DNA of 64,000 nucleotides from Inia geoffrensis (GCA_036417435.1 CM070903.1:90665001-90729000), one strand, 5' to 3'; positions 10,875-22,884 are shown, numbered from the stretch's first letter. A program made the numbers and translations. The notes: generated by a model from the sequence alone, not told the origin.

Positions 10875-12835
10875 AAAGATTTAATGTTTTCTCCAAGTTT
10901 GTTAAAAAAAAACAAAGCTAAGATGACTGCTCTTATAACTTCTATTCAACAGTGTACTAGGGGATTCTAGCTTGGTACAGTAAGGCTAGAGAGTAAAAAG
11001 CATATAGATTAGAGAGGAATAAGTAAAATTTCCACCATGTGCAGATGACATAATCAGGTATATAAAAAATCTGAAGGAATTTCAAAAAATAAGACTAATA
11101 AGTTAATTTAGCATAGTTATAAAATGCAAGGTCAGTATACAAAATTCACTTATATTTATATGTACTAGCAACAAGTAATTAGAAAATAAAATGTAAATAA
11201 TACGATTTAAGGTAGTCAAAACAAGTAAAATACTTAACAAAGTATATGCAAGACCTACATCCTGAAAACTAGAAAACATTGCTAAGAGAAATTAGAGAAG
11301 TCCTAAATAAATAGAGAGATATACCATGTACATTCTTAAGAGACTAAATACTGTTACGATGTAAATGCTCCCCAAACTTATTTGTAGATTTAATGCAATC
11401 TCAATAAAAAATTCAGCAGCTTTTTTTGCATAAATTGACATACTAATTCTAAACTTACATGGAAATGCAAAAGACCGAGAATAACCAAAGGGATTTTCAA
11501 AAATAAAATTAGAGGACATACACTACCTGATTTTAAGGCTTACTATAAAGCAAAAGTATGATGTTGGTATGAAGATAGACATTGGGATTAAAGAAACAAT
11601 AAAAAACCCAGAAACAGACCTAAACATATGTGGTCAGTTCATTTTTTACAAAGGTGCCCAAAAAATCCCATAGAGAAAGGATAGTCTTTTCAAAAAATTT
11701 GCTAAAACAACTGGACATCCATGTTTCCAATTGGGGGAAAAAAAAAGAAGTTTGGATAACTCCTTGCATCATATACAAAAAGCACTAACTATAGAAGGAA
11801 AATTATAAATTATACTTCTACAAAATTAAAATTTTCTGTTCTTCAAAAGGCACTGCTTTTCAAAAAACACTGTTAATAAAAAGTTAAGCCAGAGACAGGA
11901 AAAAACTTTCTGTAACACATATGAAGGACTTTTAACCAGAAGATCTACAAGTCAATAAGAAGACAAATGATTCCATTTAAAAATGGGTAAAAGGTATCCC
12001 AAGGAAGATATGTGAATGGCCCCAAAGTCCATGGAAAGATGCACAGCACCATTACACATTAGGGAAATGCATATTAAATCCATAATTAAATACTACTATA
12101 CACCCATTAGAAGGGCTAAAACGTAAGCCTGACAATAACAAATGTTGATGAGGGTGTAGAACAAATGGAACACTCATACATTGCTGATAAGAAAGCAAAA
12201 TAGTACATCTACTTCAGAGTTCCATTTGGCAGATTCTGATGAAGTTAAACATATATTTATCATAAAAGTAGCAATTCCACTCCTTGGTATTTACCTAAGA
12301 GACATAAAAGCATATGTCCACACAAAGACTTGCAAGTGAATGTTCATAGTAGCTTCATAGCCTCAAACAGGAAAGAACCCAAATGCCCATCAAATGGTAA
12401 GGCAATTAAACAAATTGTAACACACCCAAATAATGGAATACTACTCAAAAATAAAAAGAACAAACTATAGCCATATGTAACAACATGGATGAATCGCACA
12501 AACATTATGGCTAACAGAAAAACTAAATATAAAAGACCATATAGTATATGATTCTATTTATGTGAAGTTATAGAACATGCAAAATTAATCTACAGTGATA
12601 AATTTCAGACCAATGGTTGCCGGGTGTGAGGAAAATGGGGGAGTATTAACAGCTCCAAGGCACAAGGAAATTTGGAGGTGATGAAAATGTTCTATATCTT
12701 GATTGTGATAGTATATATTCTATACACATGATTATATGCATTTGTCAAAATCCATCTAACTACCCAAAATATGACTATTTTGTTGTATGTACATTATACC
12801 TCTAAATAAAGTTCATTTTTTAAAAATAAAATCTG

Positions 12836-13052
12836 GGGCTTCCCTGGTGGCACAGTGGTTGAGAGTCCGCCTGCCGATGCAGGGGACATGGGTTCATGCC
12901 CCGGTCTGGGAGGATCCCACATGCTGCGGAGCGGCTGGGCCCGTGAGCCATGGCCGCTGAGCCTGAGCGTCCGGAGCCTGTGCTCCGCAGCGGGAGAGGC
13001 CACAGCAGTGAGAGGCCTGCGTACCGCAAAATAAATAAATAAATAAATAAAT
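12836..13052 (+). repeat. Short-form CHR SINE
   Basis: Full-length copy whose tail has become (aaat)n. The TSD aaaaataaaatctg is perfect at 12822-12835 and 13053-13066. It inserted at the 3' end of the old L1. Confidence 0.94.
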
Positions 13053-13689
13053 AAAAATAAAATCTGTATTTATAAATGAAAAAGCGTGTCTCTGAAATTA
13101 AGTTCAAAAAGTGGGATAAATATGTAATATACTCAACTGAAGATCAAATCAGTGAGCTAAAAGATCAAAAGCCATGTTTCTTAACCCAAAAGGACATGGC
13201 AATATTACGTATTATAGAATAGTTTGATATTTCAGATAATTAAAAAGTTCTAGCAATCATTAACAGGAGTTATATAAAGAGGAAATAGAGAGGAAGAATG
13301 GGGAATTTTCTGGAAGAAAAATACAATTTCCCAGAGCTGAAGAAAGTCAAAGGGTTCACACTATGAGTACCACTGGCTGCAGAAAAATCAGGACAAATGA
13401 AAAAAAAATTGTTTTAATACCAACACAAATATTGGTAAAATTTTAGTATTCTCAGGAAAACAAGGAAATTCTAAAAATTTTAAATACAGAACAATCTACA
13501 AAGGAACAAGGATTGATTGGAATCAGATTTTTACATTGGAAACACCGATTGTTGGAAGGTAATATAGCACTGGCTTCCATATTCCAAGAACAAAAATGAT
13601 TTATAGTCTAAAATTTTGAACCAAGTCAAGCTAGCATTTACTTCTGAGGGTAGAATAAAGATATTTTCAGACGCACAAGAACTCAGAAA
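13053..13689. other. AT-rich unassigned sequence
   Basis: No gene or clear repeat was recognised; possibly decayed old L1. Confidence 0.4.
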
Positions 13690-14215
13690 GTTCTTCCTCC
13701 TGAGCTTTTTCCTGAAATACCTTGGATCTTTTCACTTCTTTCCATCTCAGCTTGGCTTACTGCTACCTCCTCTCTCTGCCTCTGGTCTTGCCCCATCCCA
13801 TACCTGTTTCTTTTTGCAGCTGGGGTGGTGTTTAAAAGGCAGATCTCATCATTTACTCCTATCATAAAGCCCTTCACTGAATTTCTTCTCCACACTCATC
13901 TCCAGCCACTCTCCTTTCCTTCCAGCTACTCCAGGCCTCCTGAGAGTCCTGCCTTCTCTCCCATTTCTCCCTGGGCTAAAGTCTTGGGTCTCTAGAATGT
14001 ACCATGTTCCTTCTGATTGTCTCTACTGAGAATGCTCTTCCCCTGGTTCATTCCTCATCTTCCTTCAGGTCTTTCTTAGTCTTGATATCATTTACTTAGA
14101 AAAGTGTTCCATGGGGCCCCATTCTCATTCCTGTTCTTCTATCAGATTAGGTTTGACTCCTTCGTTATTGACCTTAACAGCACCTGTAATTTTACTTATA
14201 ATTACAGTAATTGTA
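13690..14215 (+). repeat. L2 LINE fragment
   Basis: Pyrimidine-rich sequence with L2-typical order: tcatttactcctatcataaag, cccttcactgaatttc, ctgagaatgctcttcccctg, and a late gaccttaacagcacctg. Forward frames here (e.g. 13616-13867) are non-coding by-products. Confidence 0.65.
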
Positions 14216-15109
14216 TTAAACAGCCATAACTTTGTATAATTATTTTGTATAACCTGTATAATTATTTAGTGTGTTTTTTCCCAATAGACAGTCTCATTCC
14301 ACCCACAGCTCTGTGAGTGAGAATGCTGTCTGTCCCTAATATTTGTTCCTCACTTCCCTAGTAACAGACAAGATTTTCCAGTCTCCCCTGGCTGTGTGGC
14401 TAAGTTCTGGCTACTGGGGTATAAGCACAACTTGTGGGTTGTGCTCTTAAAGGAAACAGGTTTGATCCTCATGCCCTCATTTCACCTTTCTGCTTGCTCG
14501 TAAGCCATCATAAATCTTACTGCAGTCAAAACCTCAGGGAGAGAGGATCAGTAAGGCACAAACAAGTATCCCTGACTCCAAGAGGGCCACCTCATACCAG
14601 TCTTGGAATAATGTTCTTAAAATGTCACATGAATAAAAAAAGAAAAATACTCCAGATTCAACTGTCAGACCCTAGCCTCCTTCCTGAGAAATCCTTCCGC
14701 CAAAGAAACAACTCTAAAATTGCCTCCTGTTTCACTTATGATTTCTTATATGCTTTTTCCTTTCAATCACAGGTACCATAAATATTTATTATACTCAATG
14801 ATCTACTTATATAATCTTTCAATTTTTTATTATCCAATTATCTAGATGCCCTCTATAAGACCCACTGCTTCCACATTATCGATCTTAAATTATAATGGGG
14901 AAAGAAGATGTAACTGCAAAATACGAGTTATATTTGGAGTCCTAAAAGTGTCCTCACCTCAAGGAGAGATAGGATATCCATGCCAAAATAAGCAAAATTC
15001 AAGTCCGTGTAGAAAGGTCTTATTGTATCTAGAGTTTCAAGGGCCATTGGCAAGGACAGCTCACACAGATGTGGCAGTCAGTTGTATAGGTGTAAATATC
15101 TGTGGACAA
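14216..15109. other. Unassigned; possible old LTR-like piece at 14340-14600
   Basis: The part near 14390 (gtggctaagttctggctact, later cttctgcttgctcg-like) resembles the old repeat class also seen at 29890 and 45670. The rest holds nothing recognised. The 115- and 90-codon frames here have no domain I can name. Confidence 0.35.
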
Positions 15110-15600
15110 TTGCAGTAGCCTCTTAATTGATCTACCTGCTTCCACTATGAACCCCTCAAATCTGTCTGCCAAAACAATCTGTCTAAAATGAAAATCTGAT
15201 CATGTCACTTTCCCTGCTCAAAATCCTTCCTTGGATTTCCATTGTTCTTGGGATAAACACCAAAATCCTCATGGTGGCTTGCGAGCCTCTTCAGGATCCT
15301 CTGTTATATTCTTCTCATGCCTCCCTCTCCCCTGCTCTCTGAGTGACAGCCTCATTTGCCTTTCTTCAGTACACTCCAAAGCCCTGCCTCCTTCCCTCTA
15401 CTCAGGACGTTCCTTTGGCTTGAAATATTCTTTCCCCCATCATGCCTCCCTCAACTTATTTAACTACGACTCAAGTGTCACATTTTGGGGGAAGCAAGCC
15501 TGCCTGAAGCTTCAGACTTACTCACATTCCCCATTCTATACATGTATACTCTTCTATTTTTTCACAGAACTTATACAGTTGTAATTAATTTATCTATGTG
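15110..15600 (+). repeat. L2 LINE fragment
   Basis: L2-like phrases in order: gtagcctcttaattgatct, aaatctgatcatgtcacttt, cctgctcaaaatccttcc, cttgaaatattctttccccc. Its 3' end continues at 15820-15955 after a later insertion. Confidence 0.75.
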
Positions 15601-15611
15601 TAAGCGTATTT

Positions 15612-15740
15612 GGTTTTTTGTTTCTCTGTTCGGCTGTGCCACGTGGCTTGTGGGATCCTAGTTCCCCGACCAGGGATCAGACTTGTGTCGCCTGCAGTGG
15701 AAGTGCAGAGTCCTAACCACTGGACGGCCAGGGAATTCCC
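15612..15740 (-). repeat. Short CHRS-like SINE
   Basis: Inverted tRNA-like head: ccccgaccagggatcagac, aaccactggacggccaggg, ending aattccc. Near-identical taagcgtattt (15601-15611) and taagcacattt (about 15813-15823) flank this SINE plus the adjoining L1 piece. Confidence 0.85.
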
Positions 15741-15812
15741 TTAATTTTTATTTTTAATTTTTTATTGAAATATAGTTGATTTACAATGCTATGTTAGTTT
15801 CAGATGTACAAA
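15741..15812 (-). repeat. L1 3'-end fragment
   Basis: Inverted L1 3' terminus: ttattgaaatatagttgat, then ttagtttcagatgtacaa. It is the same terminus seen at 25738-25936. Confidence 0.75.
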
Positions 15813-15819
15813 TAAGCAC

Positions 15820-15955
15820 ATTTGATTCAAGTATCTCTCCTTTATTGGCTGCAAGGTTCATGAGAGCAAGTACCATGTCTATTTGGCACACGATTATATC
15901 TCATGACTTTTGAGAGGACTTAATAAATATTGGCTGAATAAAATGAATGAATGAA
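15820..15955 (+). repeat. L2 3' end
   Basis: The end signature ggttcatgagagcaagtacc, then taataaatattggctgaat and (aatg)n, is the typical L2 terminus. It belongs to the copy at 15110-15600. Confidence 0.8.
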
Positions 15956-16252
15956 TAGGATATGATTTGTAGGTAAGGGTAAAAGTCACTCCTGCCTGTC
16001 TTTTCTAACAGCTTGCTATTAGGGCCTGGAATTCTTTTTATTGTTTTAATCTAGCATGGATTAAGGGTTTCTAGGATTTGATTGTTGAGCCTGAAATATA
16101 TGCTTATCAGGCTCTATTTCCATCTATAACTACCAACCAGAAGCAGTGTGAAAGAACAACGCCCCTGTGGAAACGCCTACTGTGCACATAATGTTCTGGG
16201 GTTGCAAACTCAGGTGTGGAGAGGGGAGAGAGAGGTTTGCTGGAGGGGAGGT
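15956..16252. other. Unassigned sequence
   Basis: Nothing recognised. Confidence 0.4.
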
Positions 16253-16460
16253 AGCATGGTGTGGTACTTAGGAGCTCAGACTTTCCAGCCCGACTCTCTG
16301 GTTCTGAATCTCTGTCCCATCACTTATGAGCTATTACTCATAGGCAGTTTTCTGTCCTCTCTGTGCCTCAGTTTTCTCATCTATAAAATGGAGCTAAATA
16401 TTGTGTGCCTCATAGGATTAAAAGGATTCAGTGAGTTAGTATTAATAAAGCACTTAGAAT
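16253..16460 (+). repeat. MIR SINE
   Basis: MIR core and tail are clear: tgcctcagttttctcatct, ataaaatggagctaaata, attaaaaggattcagtgag, ending aataaagcacttagaat. Confidence 0.88.
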
Positions 16461-16554
16461 AAGCAGAACAGAGAACAAGTGTTTGTATGTGTTTGTAAGT
16501 AAAACATGTTACATGGGAGATACTGCTCCCAGATAGGTAAAAACAAGTCACTAT

Positions 16555-16762
16555 GGGCTTCCCTGGTGGCGCAGTGGTTGAGAGTCCGCCTGCCGATGCA
16601 GGGGACATGGGTTCGTGCCCCGGTCCGGGAAGATCCCACATGCCACGGAGCGGCTGGGCCCGTGAGCCATGGCCGCTGAGCCTGTGCGTCCGGAGCCTGT
16701 GCTCCGCAACGGGAGAGGCCACGACAGTGAGAGGCCCGCATACCACAAAAAAAAAAAAAAAA
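16555..16762 (+). repeat. Short-form CHR SINE
   Basis: Nearly consensus copy with an approximately 20-bp A tail. The TSD aaaaacaagtcacta is perfect at 16539-16553 and 16763-16777. Confidence 0.95.
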
Positions 16763-16900
16763 AAAAACAAGTCACTAGTCACAACAGTCAAGTATAAATA
16801 AATGCAACTTCAGAGGATATAGATCAGGTCTACCTCCTTCTCACCACCCTCAGCACACTGCTTTGGCTTAAGGAATCATGCCCCTCAGGCATTTCTTGTT

Positions 16901-17058
16901 GTATACAGTCGTCATATATAAACAGGGAGCTATTTCACCACAGCCAGTCTTAGCAAGGTCCAAGTGCAAGGCCTGAGATGATTCATTTTAATAAACAGAG
17001 GTGGGAGAGAAGTAGTTCATTTCAACTAGCGAATATTTACTGAGAATGGTGGAGGCTG
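16901..17058 (+). repeat. Direct repeat A, copy 1
   Basis: A 158-bp segment starting gtatacagtcgtcatatata is repeated at 17635-18043. I count about seven substitutions over the unit. It belongs to no repeat family I know. Confidence 0.9.
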
Positions 17059-17299
17059 GCCAGCTGTTCCCCTTTAGGCAGGCTCTCGGCCTCCTTGGTG
17101 CATGGCTAGTTTGCACGGTGCAGGCCCACTGCACCTAGAAAGTGACCATGAAGAGCTCTCCTCAGTAGACTGTGGGCAGAGTGAGGGGTGGCACTTTGGG
17201 GCCCTGGCAATAAAAGCAGGTGTTCCACTCTCCTGTACCCGCTCCCTGAGGATGTGCTGGAGTACTCAGGTTTCCTGCGTGGGGCAGAGCACCTCCCCT
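17059..17299. other. Spacer between direct repeats, LTR-like features
   Basis: GC-richer sequence with ggcAATAAAagcagg at about 17207, followed by a pyrimidine-rich stretch, as at an LTR R/U5 junction. The 78-codon frame at 17102-17338 has no recognisable domain. Confidence 0.35.
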
Positions 17300-17445
17300 A
17301 ATTCCAATCCAAGGTTTCTCTTTGTGATGGGAGTTTAAATTTGAGCCTTAGTTACTTCAGTGGGACCTCATTACCGAGAAGCTTGATGAATGGCTTTATA
17401 TTTAAAACTAGCCTTGCTATTGAAGCTATAGATTGCTATTAGACT
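17300..17445 (+). repeat. Direct repeat B, copy 1
   Basis: The order ccaaggtttct, gtttaaatttgagcc, gaatggctttatatttaaa, ttgctattgaagctatagat recurs in diverged form at 19030-19172. Confidence 0.8.
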
Positions 17446-17565
17446 GTTATGTGAGCAAAAAATAAACTTTTATTGTTTATTTTATTTATAAACCACTGAG
17501 ACTTGGGGGCCGTCTGTTACAGCAGTTAGCCTACTCTGACCAACACCCAAAGACTGGGCCCGGCA
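17446..17565 (+). repeat. LTR-like 3' end
   Basis: taaacttttattgtttatt, then ataaaccactgagacttgg, then tctgttacagcagttagcc resembles the 3' end of old mammalian LTRs. Family not assigned. Confidence 0.5.
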
Positions 17566-17634
17566 CTCTGATAATGTAACTCAATTTCGATTGAGATTTC
17601 CACATCCACTGTAATCCAGGTATGCTGTTCAAGT

Positions 17635-18043
17635 GTATACAGTTGTCATATATAAACAGGGAGCTATTTCACCACAGCCAATCTTAGCAAGGTCCAGGTG
17701 CAAGGCCTGAGGTGATTCATTTTAATAAACAGAGGTGGGAGAGAAGTAGTTCATTTATTTATTTATTTATTTATTTATGTATGTATTTATTTATTTATTT
17801 TACGGTACACGGGCCTCTCACTGTCGTGGCCTCTCCCGTTGCGGAGCACAGGCTCCGGATGCACAGGCTCAGTGGCCATGGCTCACGGGCCCAGCCACTC
17901 CGCGGCATGTGGGATCCTCCCGGACCGGGGCACGAACCCGTGTCCCCTGCATCGGCAACCGGACTCTCAACCACTGCGCCACCAGGGAAGCCCGAGAAGT
18001 AGTTCATTTAAACTAGCGAATATTTACTGCGAATGGGGGAGGC
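17635..18043 (+). repeat. Direct repeat A, copy 2, split by a SINE
   Basis: Matches 16901-17058 along its whole length once the SINE at 17757-17994 is removed. The flanks differ on both sides from those of copy 1. Confidence 0.9.
17757..17994 (-). repeat. Short-form CHR SINE
   Basis: Inverted copy with an expanded (attt)n tail on the left. The TSD agaagtagttcattt is perfect at 17742-17756 and 17995-18009. It is present in repeat-A copy 2 only, so it inserted after the duplication. Confidence 0.95.
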
Positions 18044-19029
18044 CTTCCTCCCTTGGGAATGGTGGGAATGGCCTTCCCCAAGATTACTGAAATGTCTGTG
18101 AGGTTGTATTATTCTGCTCATCTCTGGCACTGATCTGTTGTTTCTGCAGAATTAGAAGAACTTACTCATGCTATTTCTCAAGCGCTTTCTTTATCCCCAG
18201 CAGCATCAACTAAATATGAAATGCAACCTTGGCTCAACTTCCACCTCCCTCCCCCTGCAAATTCCACTCTCACAGTACTTTTGTCATTCGGTTGACTTTA
18301 CTGGAGGTGGGAGTACAGTGAGACAGGGCAGGCATTCACCTTGCACCTTCCACGGAAACTCAAGGAGAACAGCGGGCCTTTTTTCCTCAGTCTTTCAACT
18401 CTACTCCACCCCATAAAACTACAAGACATAATCTTCCACCTCACTGCAATCCTTTTTTCTTCTCAACCCTCTGCCTTAGCCTGCCCCTAATTTGAGAACA
18501 TCACATTTTTCTCCCCTGCATATGTACTTCAGCAGTTTTGATTTAATGAAATTCACTTCTAAGCCTTAACTTATTCTAGGCCCATCTTTGTGATGCCAAA
18601 CCCATTAAGGTCATCTTCAGTGCAAAAGGGGGCTCCGTGTTTCAGGATCCTTTCACAGAGACACAAAAAATACACAATTGCTCCCACGGGAGATTTATAG
18701 TCACGTGGAAAAGATAAGACAAATATACAAATAATTATAAATCAGGTTACATTAATCATATTACACCTCACCAACCAGGCTACTTCGTTCACACCCCACA
18801 GGATTCTGGGGGAAAGGAGCAAATCTGGCATGGTTCCTCTCCACACTGTCATTAAAAAACATCTCTCAGCTTTCGGGGAATTAAAAATTGTTTTCCCTCA
18901 CGAAAGGGGAAAGACCTTTGGTCTACACCATTTTAGCTTCATGACAGTCTTGTCTCTCCTGTGGAGACAGAATTAAATCCTAACCCTCTGTGCTAAGCCC
19001 TCAAATAGTAAATGGAGGCTACAAAGAGG
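18044..19029. other. Unassigned sequence between repeats
   Basis: Pyrimidine-rich at 18180-18520. No gene, exon pair or known repeat recognised. With repeat B it may form part of an old LTR element, but I see no gag, pol or env remnant. Confidence 0.35.
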
Positions 19030-19172
19030 ATTCTAATTCAAGGTTTCTTTTTGTTGTGAGAGCTTAAATTGGAGCCCTGGGGTTATTTTAATGATACTTT
19101 GTTGCTGAAGAATATTACGAATGGTTTTATATTTGATACTAGTCTTGTTATTGAAGCTATAGATAAATGACT
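19030..19172 (+). repeat. Direct repeat B, copy 2
   Basis: Roughly 70-75% alike to 17300-17445 by eye: ttcaaggtttct, gcttaaattggagcc, gaatggttttatatttga, ttattgaagctatagat. Confidence 0.8.
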
Positions 19173-19818
19173 CTCAGTAATAGTAAGCTTTGGAGCTTCA
19201 GTTCTGGGATATTACATTTTAAATAAAGTACAAGGCAGAAAACAGCTCAGCACGTTAAAAGTCTTCTGGAATAGTTTGATTTCATCATATTACTGATTCT
19301 GAGCCAAATGGTTTATTGTATCAAATGATATAAATAGGAGTGCAGAAGAAAATAGTGAGCAATTAAAATCATCCATTACAGGGCTGATGTTTGATAGAAA
19401 GCATTAATTCATTTTCATTGTTAAGTGTCCACTGAAAATGCTATCATATCATAGTAGTATGAAATAGGTACTATCATAGTAGTATGATCCCTGAATAAAA
19501 GGCTGGTATTATTATTAGAATCTCATGGCTAAACCTGTCTTAACTGATAAAATAATAAAACTTTGTTCACTTAAGATAATACATTTTTAGGTCTCAAAAC
19601 ACTTGTTTTCTCTTTTGTTCTTTAAACATTAATAGATATAATTTTCATTTTACTATAGTCATAAAGAAAAGTCAAATTCTATTAACTATTTACTTTTAAA
19701 ATATAACATAGACTCTAAGTTTCTTCTCTGAATCACTGGTTTTATTCCTTTTATGCAGGAGATGTAAAGCTTAATGAGAAATTGAGGTGAGTTAGAAATA
19801 TTTTGTCTACATTTATTT
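19173..19818. other. AT-rich unassigned sequence
   Basis: Contains a small local duplication, ctatcatatcatagtagtatgaaa... then actatcatagtagtatg (about 19440-19487). Otherwise nothing recognised. Confidence 0.4.
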
Positions 19819-19833
19819 AAGAATGAAAAATGA

Positions 19834-19953
19834 GGGAATTCCCTGGCAGTCCAGTGGTTAGGACTCCGCACTCCCACTGCCAAGGGCCCAGGCTCGATCT
19901 CTGGTCGGGGAACTAAAATTCCACAAGATGCAAGGTGCAGCCAAAAAAAAAAA
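19834..19953 (+). repeat. Short CHRS-like SINE
   Basis: Head gggaattccctggcagtcc, B-box-like ggctcgatctc, and an A tail. The 15-bp TSD aagaatgaaaaatga is perfect at 19819-19833 and 19954-19968. Confidence 0.93.
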
Positions 19954-19968
19954 AAGAATGAAAAATGA

Positions 19969-20635
19969 AAATACTCCGTATGATTTCTAAGCCTTCCATA
20001 TTAGCTCCATTGAATTGATATTCAAAAACAGCTGAAAACAGGTCTTAGATGAACCCTGTGTTCTAAATTATTATTGGTCGGCTGGCTGTACCTTTGAATC
20101 AGTATATTATGTTTTACCCTCCCAGAAACAGGCTGAATCTCAATAAAACTTTTATGTTAGCATGTTCCCCACAGAGATAGAGAGTTGGACCTGCCAACTG
20201 CGTGTATATTTTTCTAGCATCTATAAGTCTATCTGAAATAAAATCATAGATTTTCAGAACCTCAAGTGACTTTGGACTCTTCAGTTATAATCTAAACAGC
20301 CCACTTGCCATTTGTCAGATGGCATCTGTTTGAACACCAAGAAAAATCTTAATTAGGCTTAGAAAAATAATAAAATCTTACTTTTCAAAATCAACATTTA
20401 AATAAATTGAATAAGAAGTGCGCTAGTAAGAAGTAACAGAAATGAGATTGGTTTTAATTTGCTTTTAAAAAATGACTCAAGAGCTTTGCTTTTTTTAACT
20501 AACTGAAGCTTAACCTTGTGCTGTTACACACAAAATTCTTGGGCTGCAGGGAAAATTTCATGGGGCCTGGGGTGATGAGAAGGGGAGCAAAAAGGATGAA
20601 GGAGAGAGGCCCTGAGAGATGATAACCTGGTCTAA
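19969..20635. other. Unassigned sequence
   Basis: AT-rich; no gene or repeat recognised. Confidence 0.4.
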
Positions 20636-20790
20636 TGGGTCCCAACCTGCAATGCATCAGAAGCTCTTAGGGAGTTTTTGAACATGCAGATTCCCAAGTC
20701 TTGCCCTAGAGATCTAGATTCAGTAGTTATAAGTCAAGACCCAGAAATATATGTTAAATTTTTCAGGTAATTCAGGTGATCAGTTGACCA
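20636..20790 (+). mobile_element. MER20-like hAT transposon fragment
   Basis: Order of phrases: gggtcccaacctgcaatgc, agggagtttttgaacatgc, agattcccaagtcttgccc, gatctagattcagtagtt, then caggtaattcaggtgat. This resembles short hAT-Charlie elements. Family call is tentative. Confidence 0.5.
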
Positions 20791-21109
20791 TTTTAGTCTA
20801 GCTTCCCACTTTCGAGTATCTGAACATGGTTTCCACAAGATTAACGACTAATCAGAATTGAGATTTAAATCCAACTATCCCTATCCCATGGATAATAAGT
20901 AATTATTCTAATCAGTAACCAGAATTGAGATTGGAATTCATATCCTATACATTCCCATATCCATGTTCCTTTCATATTACTGTGTTTGAGGAAGAGAAGA
21001 ATGAAGGGACCATGGGCTGAATGCTGAGAACCAAAGACCTGGCTACATGCTTCTTACCTTAGATAGTCCTGGTATCTGTTCAGATGAATTTGATTTCGGC
21101 AGTTCCACT
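20791..21109. other. Unassigned sequence
   Basis: Nothing recognised apart from a loose local repetition of gagattgaatt-like phrases near 20855-20940. Confidence 0.35.
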
Positions 21110-21360
21110 TAGACTAATTATGATAGTGGAAAATTAGAAACAACTTAATTGACCAACAATAAGATATGTGATACATAAATTATAGTAGATAGTTACGGTA
21201 CAAGGGAAAATCTGTGGCCTTTAACAAAGATGGTGTAGACATACTTTGGACGTGGAAATATATTCACAATATATATATACACAGAAAACAATTCTGAAGG
21301 ATATACCTCAAAGTGTTAGTGGTTTTCTTAGTGAGTGGTTTTCTCACACGGTAGCAGTAA
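21110..21360 (+). repeat. Old L1 (L1ME-type) 3'-end fragment
   Basis: gaaacaacttaattgaccaac, then acataaattatagtagatag, then attctgaaggatatacctc follow the L1ME order. Confidence 0.55.
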
Positions 21361-22439
21361 GATCATGGAAATATTTTCAAAAGTTTGCTGATCACATGTC
21401 ACATATTTTGACAACAATCACATATTGGTTGTAATCAACATATATACACAAAACACTCACATACAAATTCAGAGGTTGTATGGCTTTGGAGGCAACATGT
21501 TATATAGTTCAATGATTCTGTTGAACCAAAGTTCAGCCCAGCAAGAGTAAAAATGAGAAGGTTGCAGGTTTTTTCCTTGAGACACTTTTCTCTGGGCTCT
21601 TTTTTTGTGTGTCCTATAAAACTGAAATAAAATTATGCATAATGTATATATTTAAATAAACTGTATTTGTTGATGGTCTGTGCTTGTGTTTAAGGCTCTT
21701 CCATAGTTCCTAGCATATAAATGTCAGCATCACAATAAATGTTACTTTCCCTTTCCCTTAGGGATTTGATTGGTAGTTTAGAAGGGGCTATAATAATACA
21801 TGTATAGCAGGGTTTTTATAGCAGAAAAGGAGTTAGATTCTGTAATTGACCTAATATTAGATCTACAGTTACACCAAAGACCTTGCCTTCTACTGTGTTT
21901 ATTAATAATTTAGCTATAGCGGTGTACAAAGGAAGTGGTGTGTATTTACAGAGAAAATATTGAAACCTCAGTTGAAGATAAGGTTCTACGGGCTGGCAAT
22001 AAGCATGTGCGCATGGGTAATATATTACTACCGTTTCTGTGTTGACTGCAGCTCTAGTGAGTCAAAGGTGGTTACTTCCTCTACAAGACAGAGTTGTTAT
22101 GGAAAGAGCATTTGCTGATTTCATGATTCTAATCTTGTCTCTGCTACTGACTAGTGTGATCTTGGGTAACAGATAAATGTTAAGTTCAGGGTTCAAAACA
22201 AATCTGACGCCCTCGATAGAATGTGACCGACTTAAAGGTGTGTCTATCTACACAATTGTAAGTATATGTTTATGTATGTGATATGTATCCATAAGCTATG
22301 TATACAAAGTTCTTATACTATAGTCTTAAGCTAAGAATTTCAGAGTCCGTAAACTAGACTTATCACTCTTTTATAGGCCATCTAAAAATAGATATCTTTT
22401 GTTAAGTCAGATGCCCTGGAACATTAAAAATTAAGCATT
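21361..22439. other. AT-rich unassigned sequence
   Basis: No gene or recognised repeat. Confidence 0.4.
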
Positions 22440-22454
22440 AAAAATAGAGGGATG

Positions 22455-22662
22455 GGGCTTCCCTGGTGGCACAGTGGTTGAGAGTCCGCCTGCCGATGCA
22501 GGGGGACACGGGTTCGTGCCCCGGTTCGGGAAGATCCCACATACCGCGGAGCGGCTGGGCCCGTGAGCCATGGCTGCTGAGCCTGAGCGTCCGGAGCCTG
22601 TGCTCCGCAACGGGAGAGGCCACAACAGTGAGAGGCCCGCGTACCGCAAAAAAAAAAAAAAA
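22455..22662 (+). repeat. Short-form CHR SINE
   Basis: Near-consensus copy with one extra G in the cagggggacac stretch. TSD aaaaatagaggg(a/g)tg lies at 22440-22454 and 22663-22677. Confidence 0.94.
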
Positions 22663-22677
22663 AAAAATAGAGGGGTG

Positions 22678-22884
22678 ACAGCACAAGGTACTTTTCATAA
22701 TCCCTGCTTCTTACTGCCTTAGGACTTTTCTGCTAGTTTTCTAGTGGTGAGTACATCATGCTGAGGCACAAGGCAAATGGCCGGGCTGGGAATATGATTT
22801 GGTTATGTTGGCTCCGTGTTTTGAGAGTATAGCTCTATATACCCTTAAGATATCTGGTGTATTCCAGGCTCATGGTCCCAATAG
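22678..22884. other. Unassigned sequence
   Basis: Nothing recognised. Confidence 0.4.

Larger units (their letters stand above)
8151..12821 (+). repeat. Old L1 ORF2 and 3' end, split by later insertions
   Basis: Decayed ORF2 reverse-transcriptase sequence runs through 8151-8197, 10184-10517 and 10889-12500 (atatccctcatgaacatag; gcagatgacataatcagg; then gaaactagaaaac-like ends). A 3' end follows (catggatgaatcgcac; caatggttgccggg; acattatacctctaaataaag). Long CHR SINEs split it at 8198-10168 and 10518-10874. Stops and frameshifts are frequent, so it cannot encode protein. Confidence 0.75.

Noticed and set aside
17059..17565. Possible endogenous retrovirus between direct repeats
   Set aside because: Only LTR-like end signals were seen. 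No primer-binding site or gag, pol or env remnant was recognised, and the repeats lack clear TG...CA ends.
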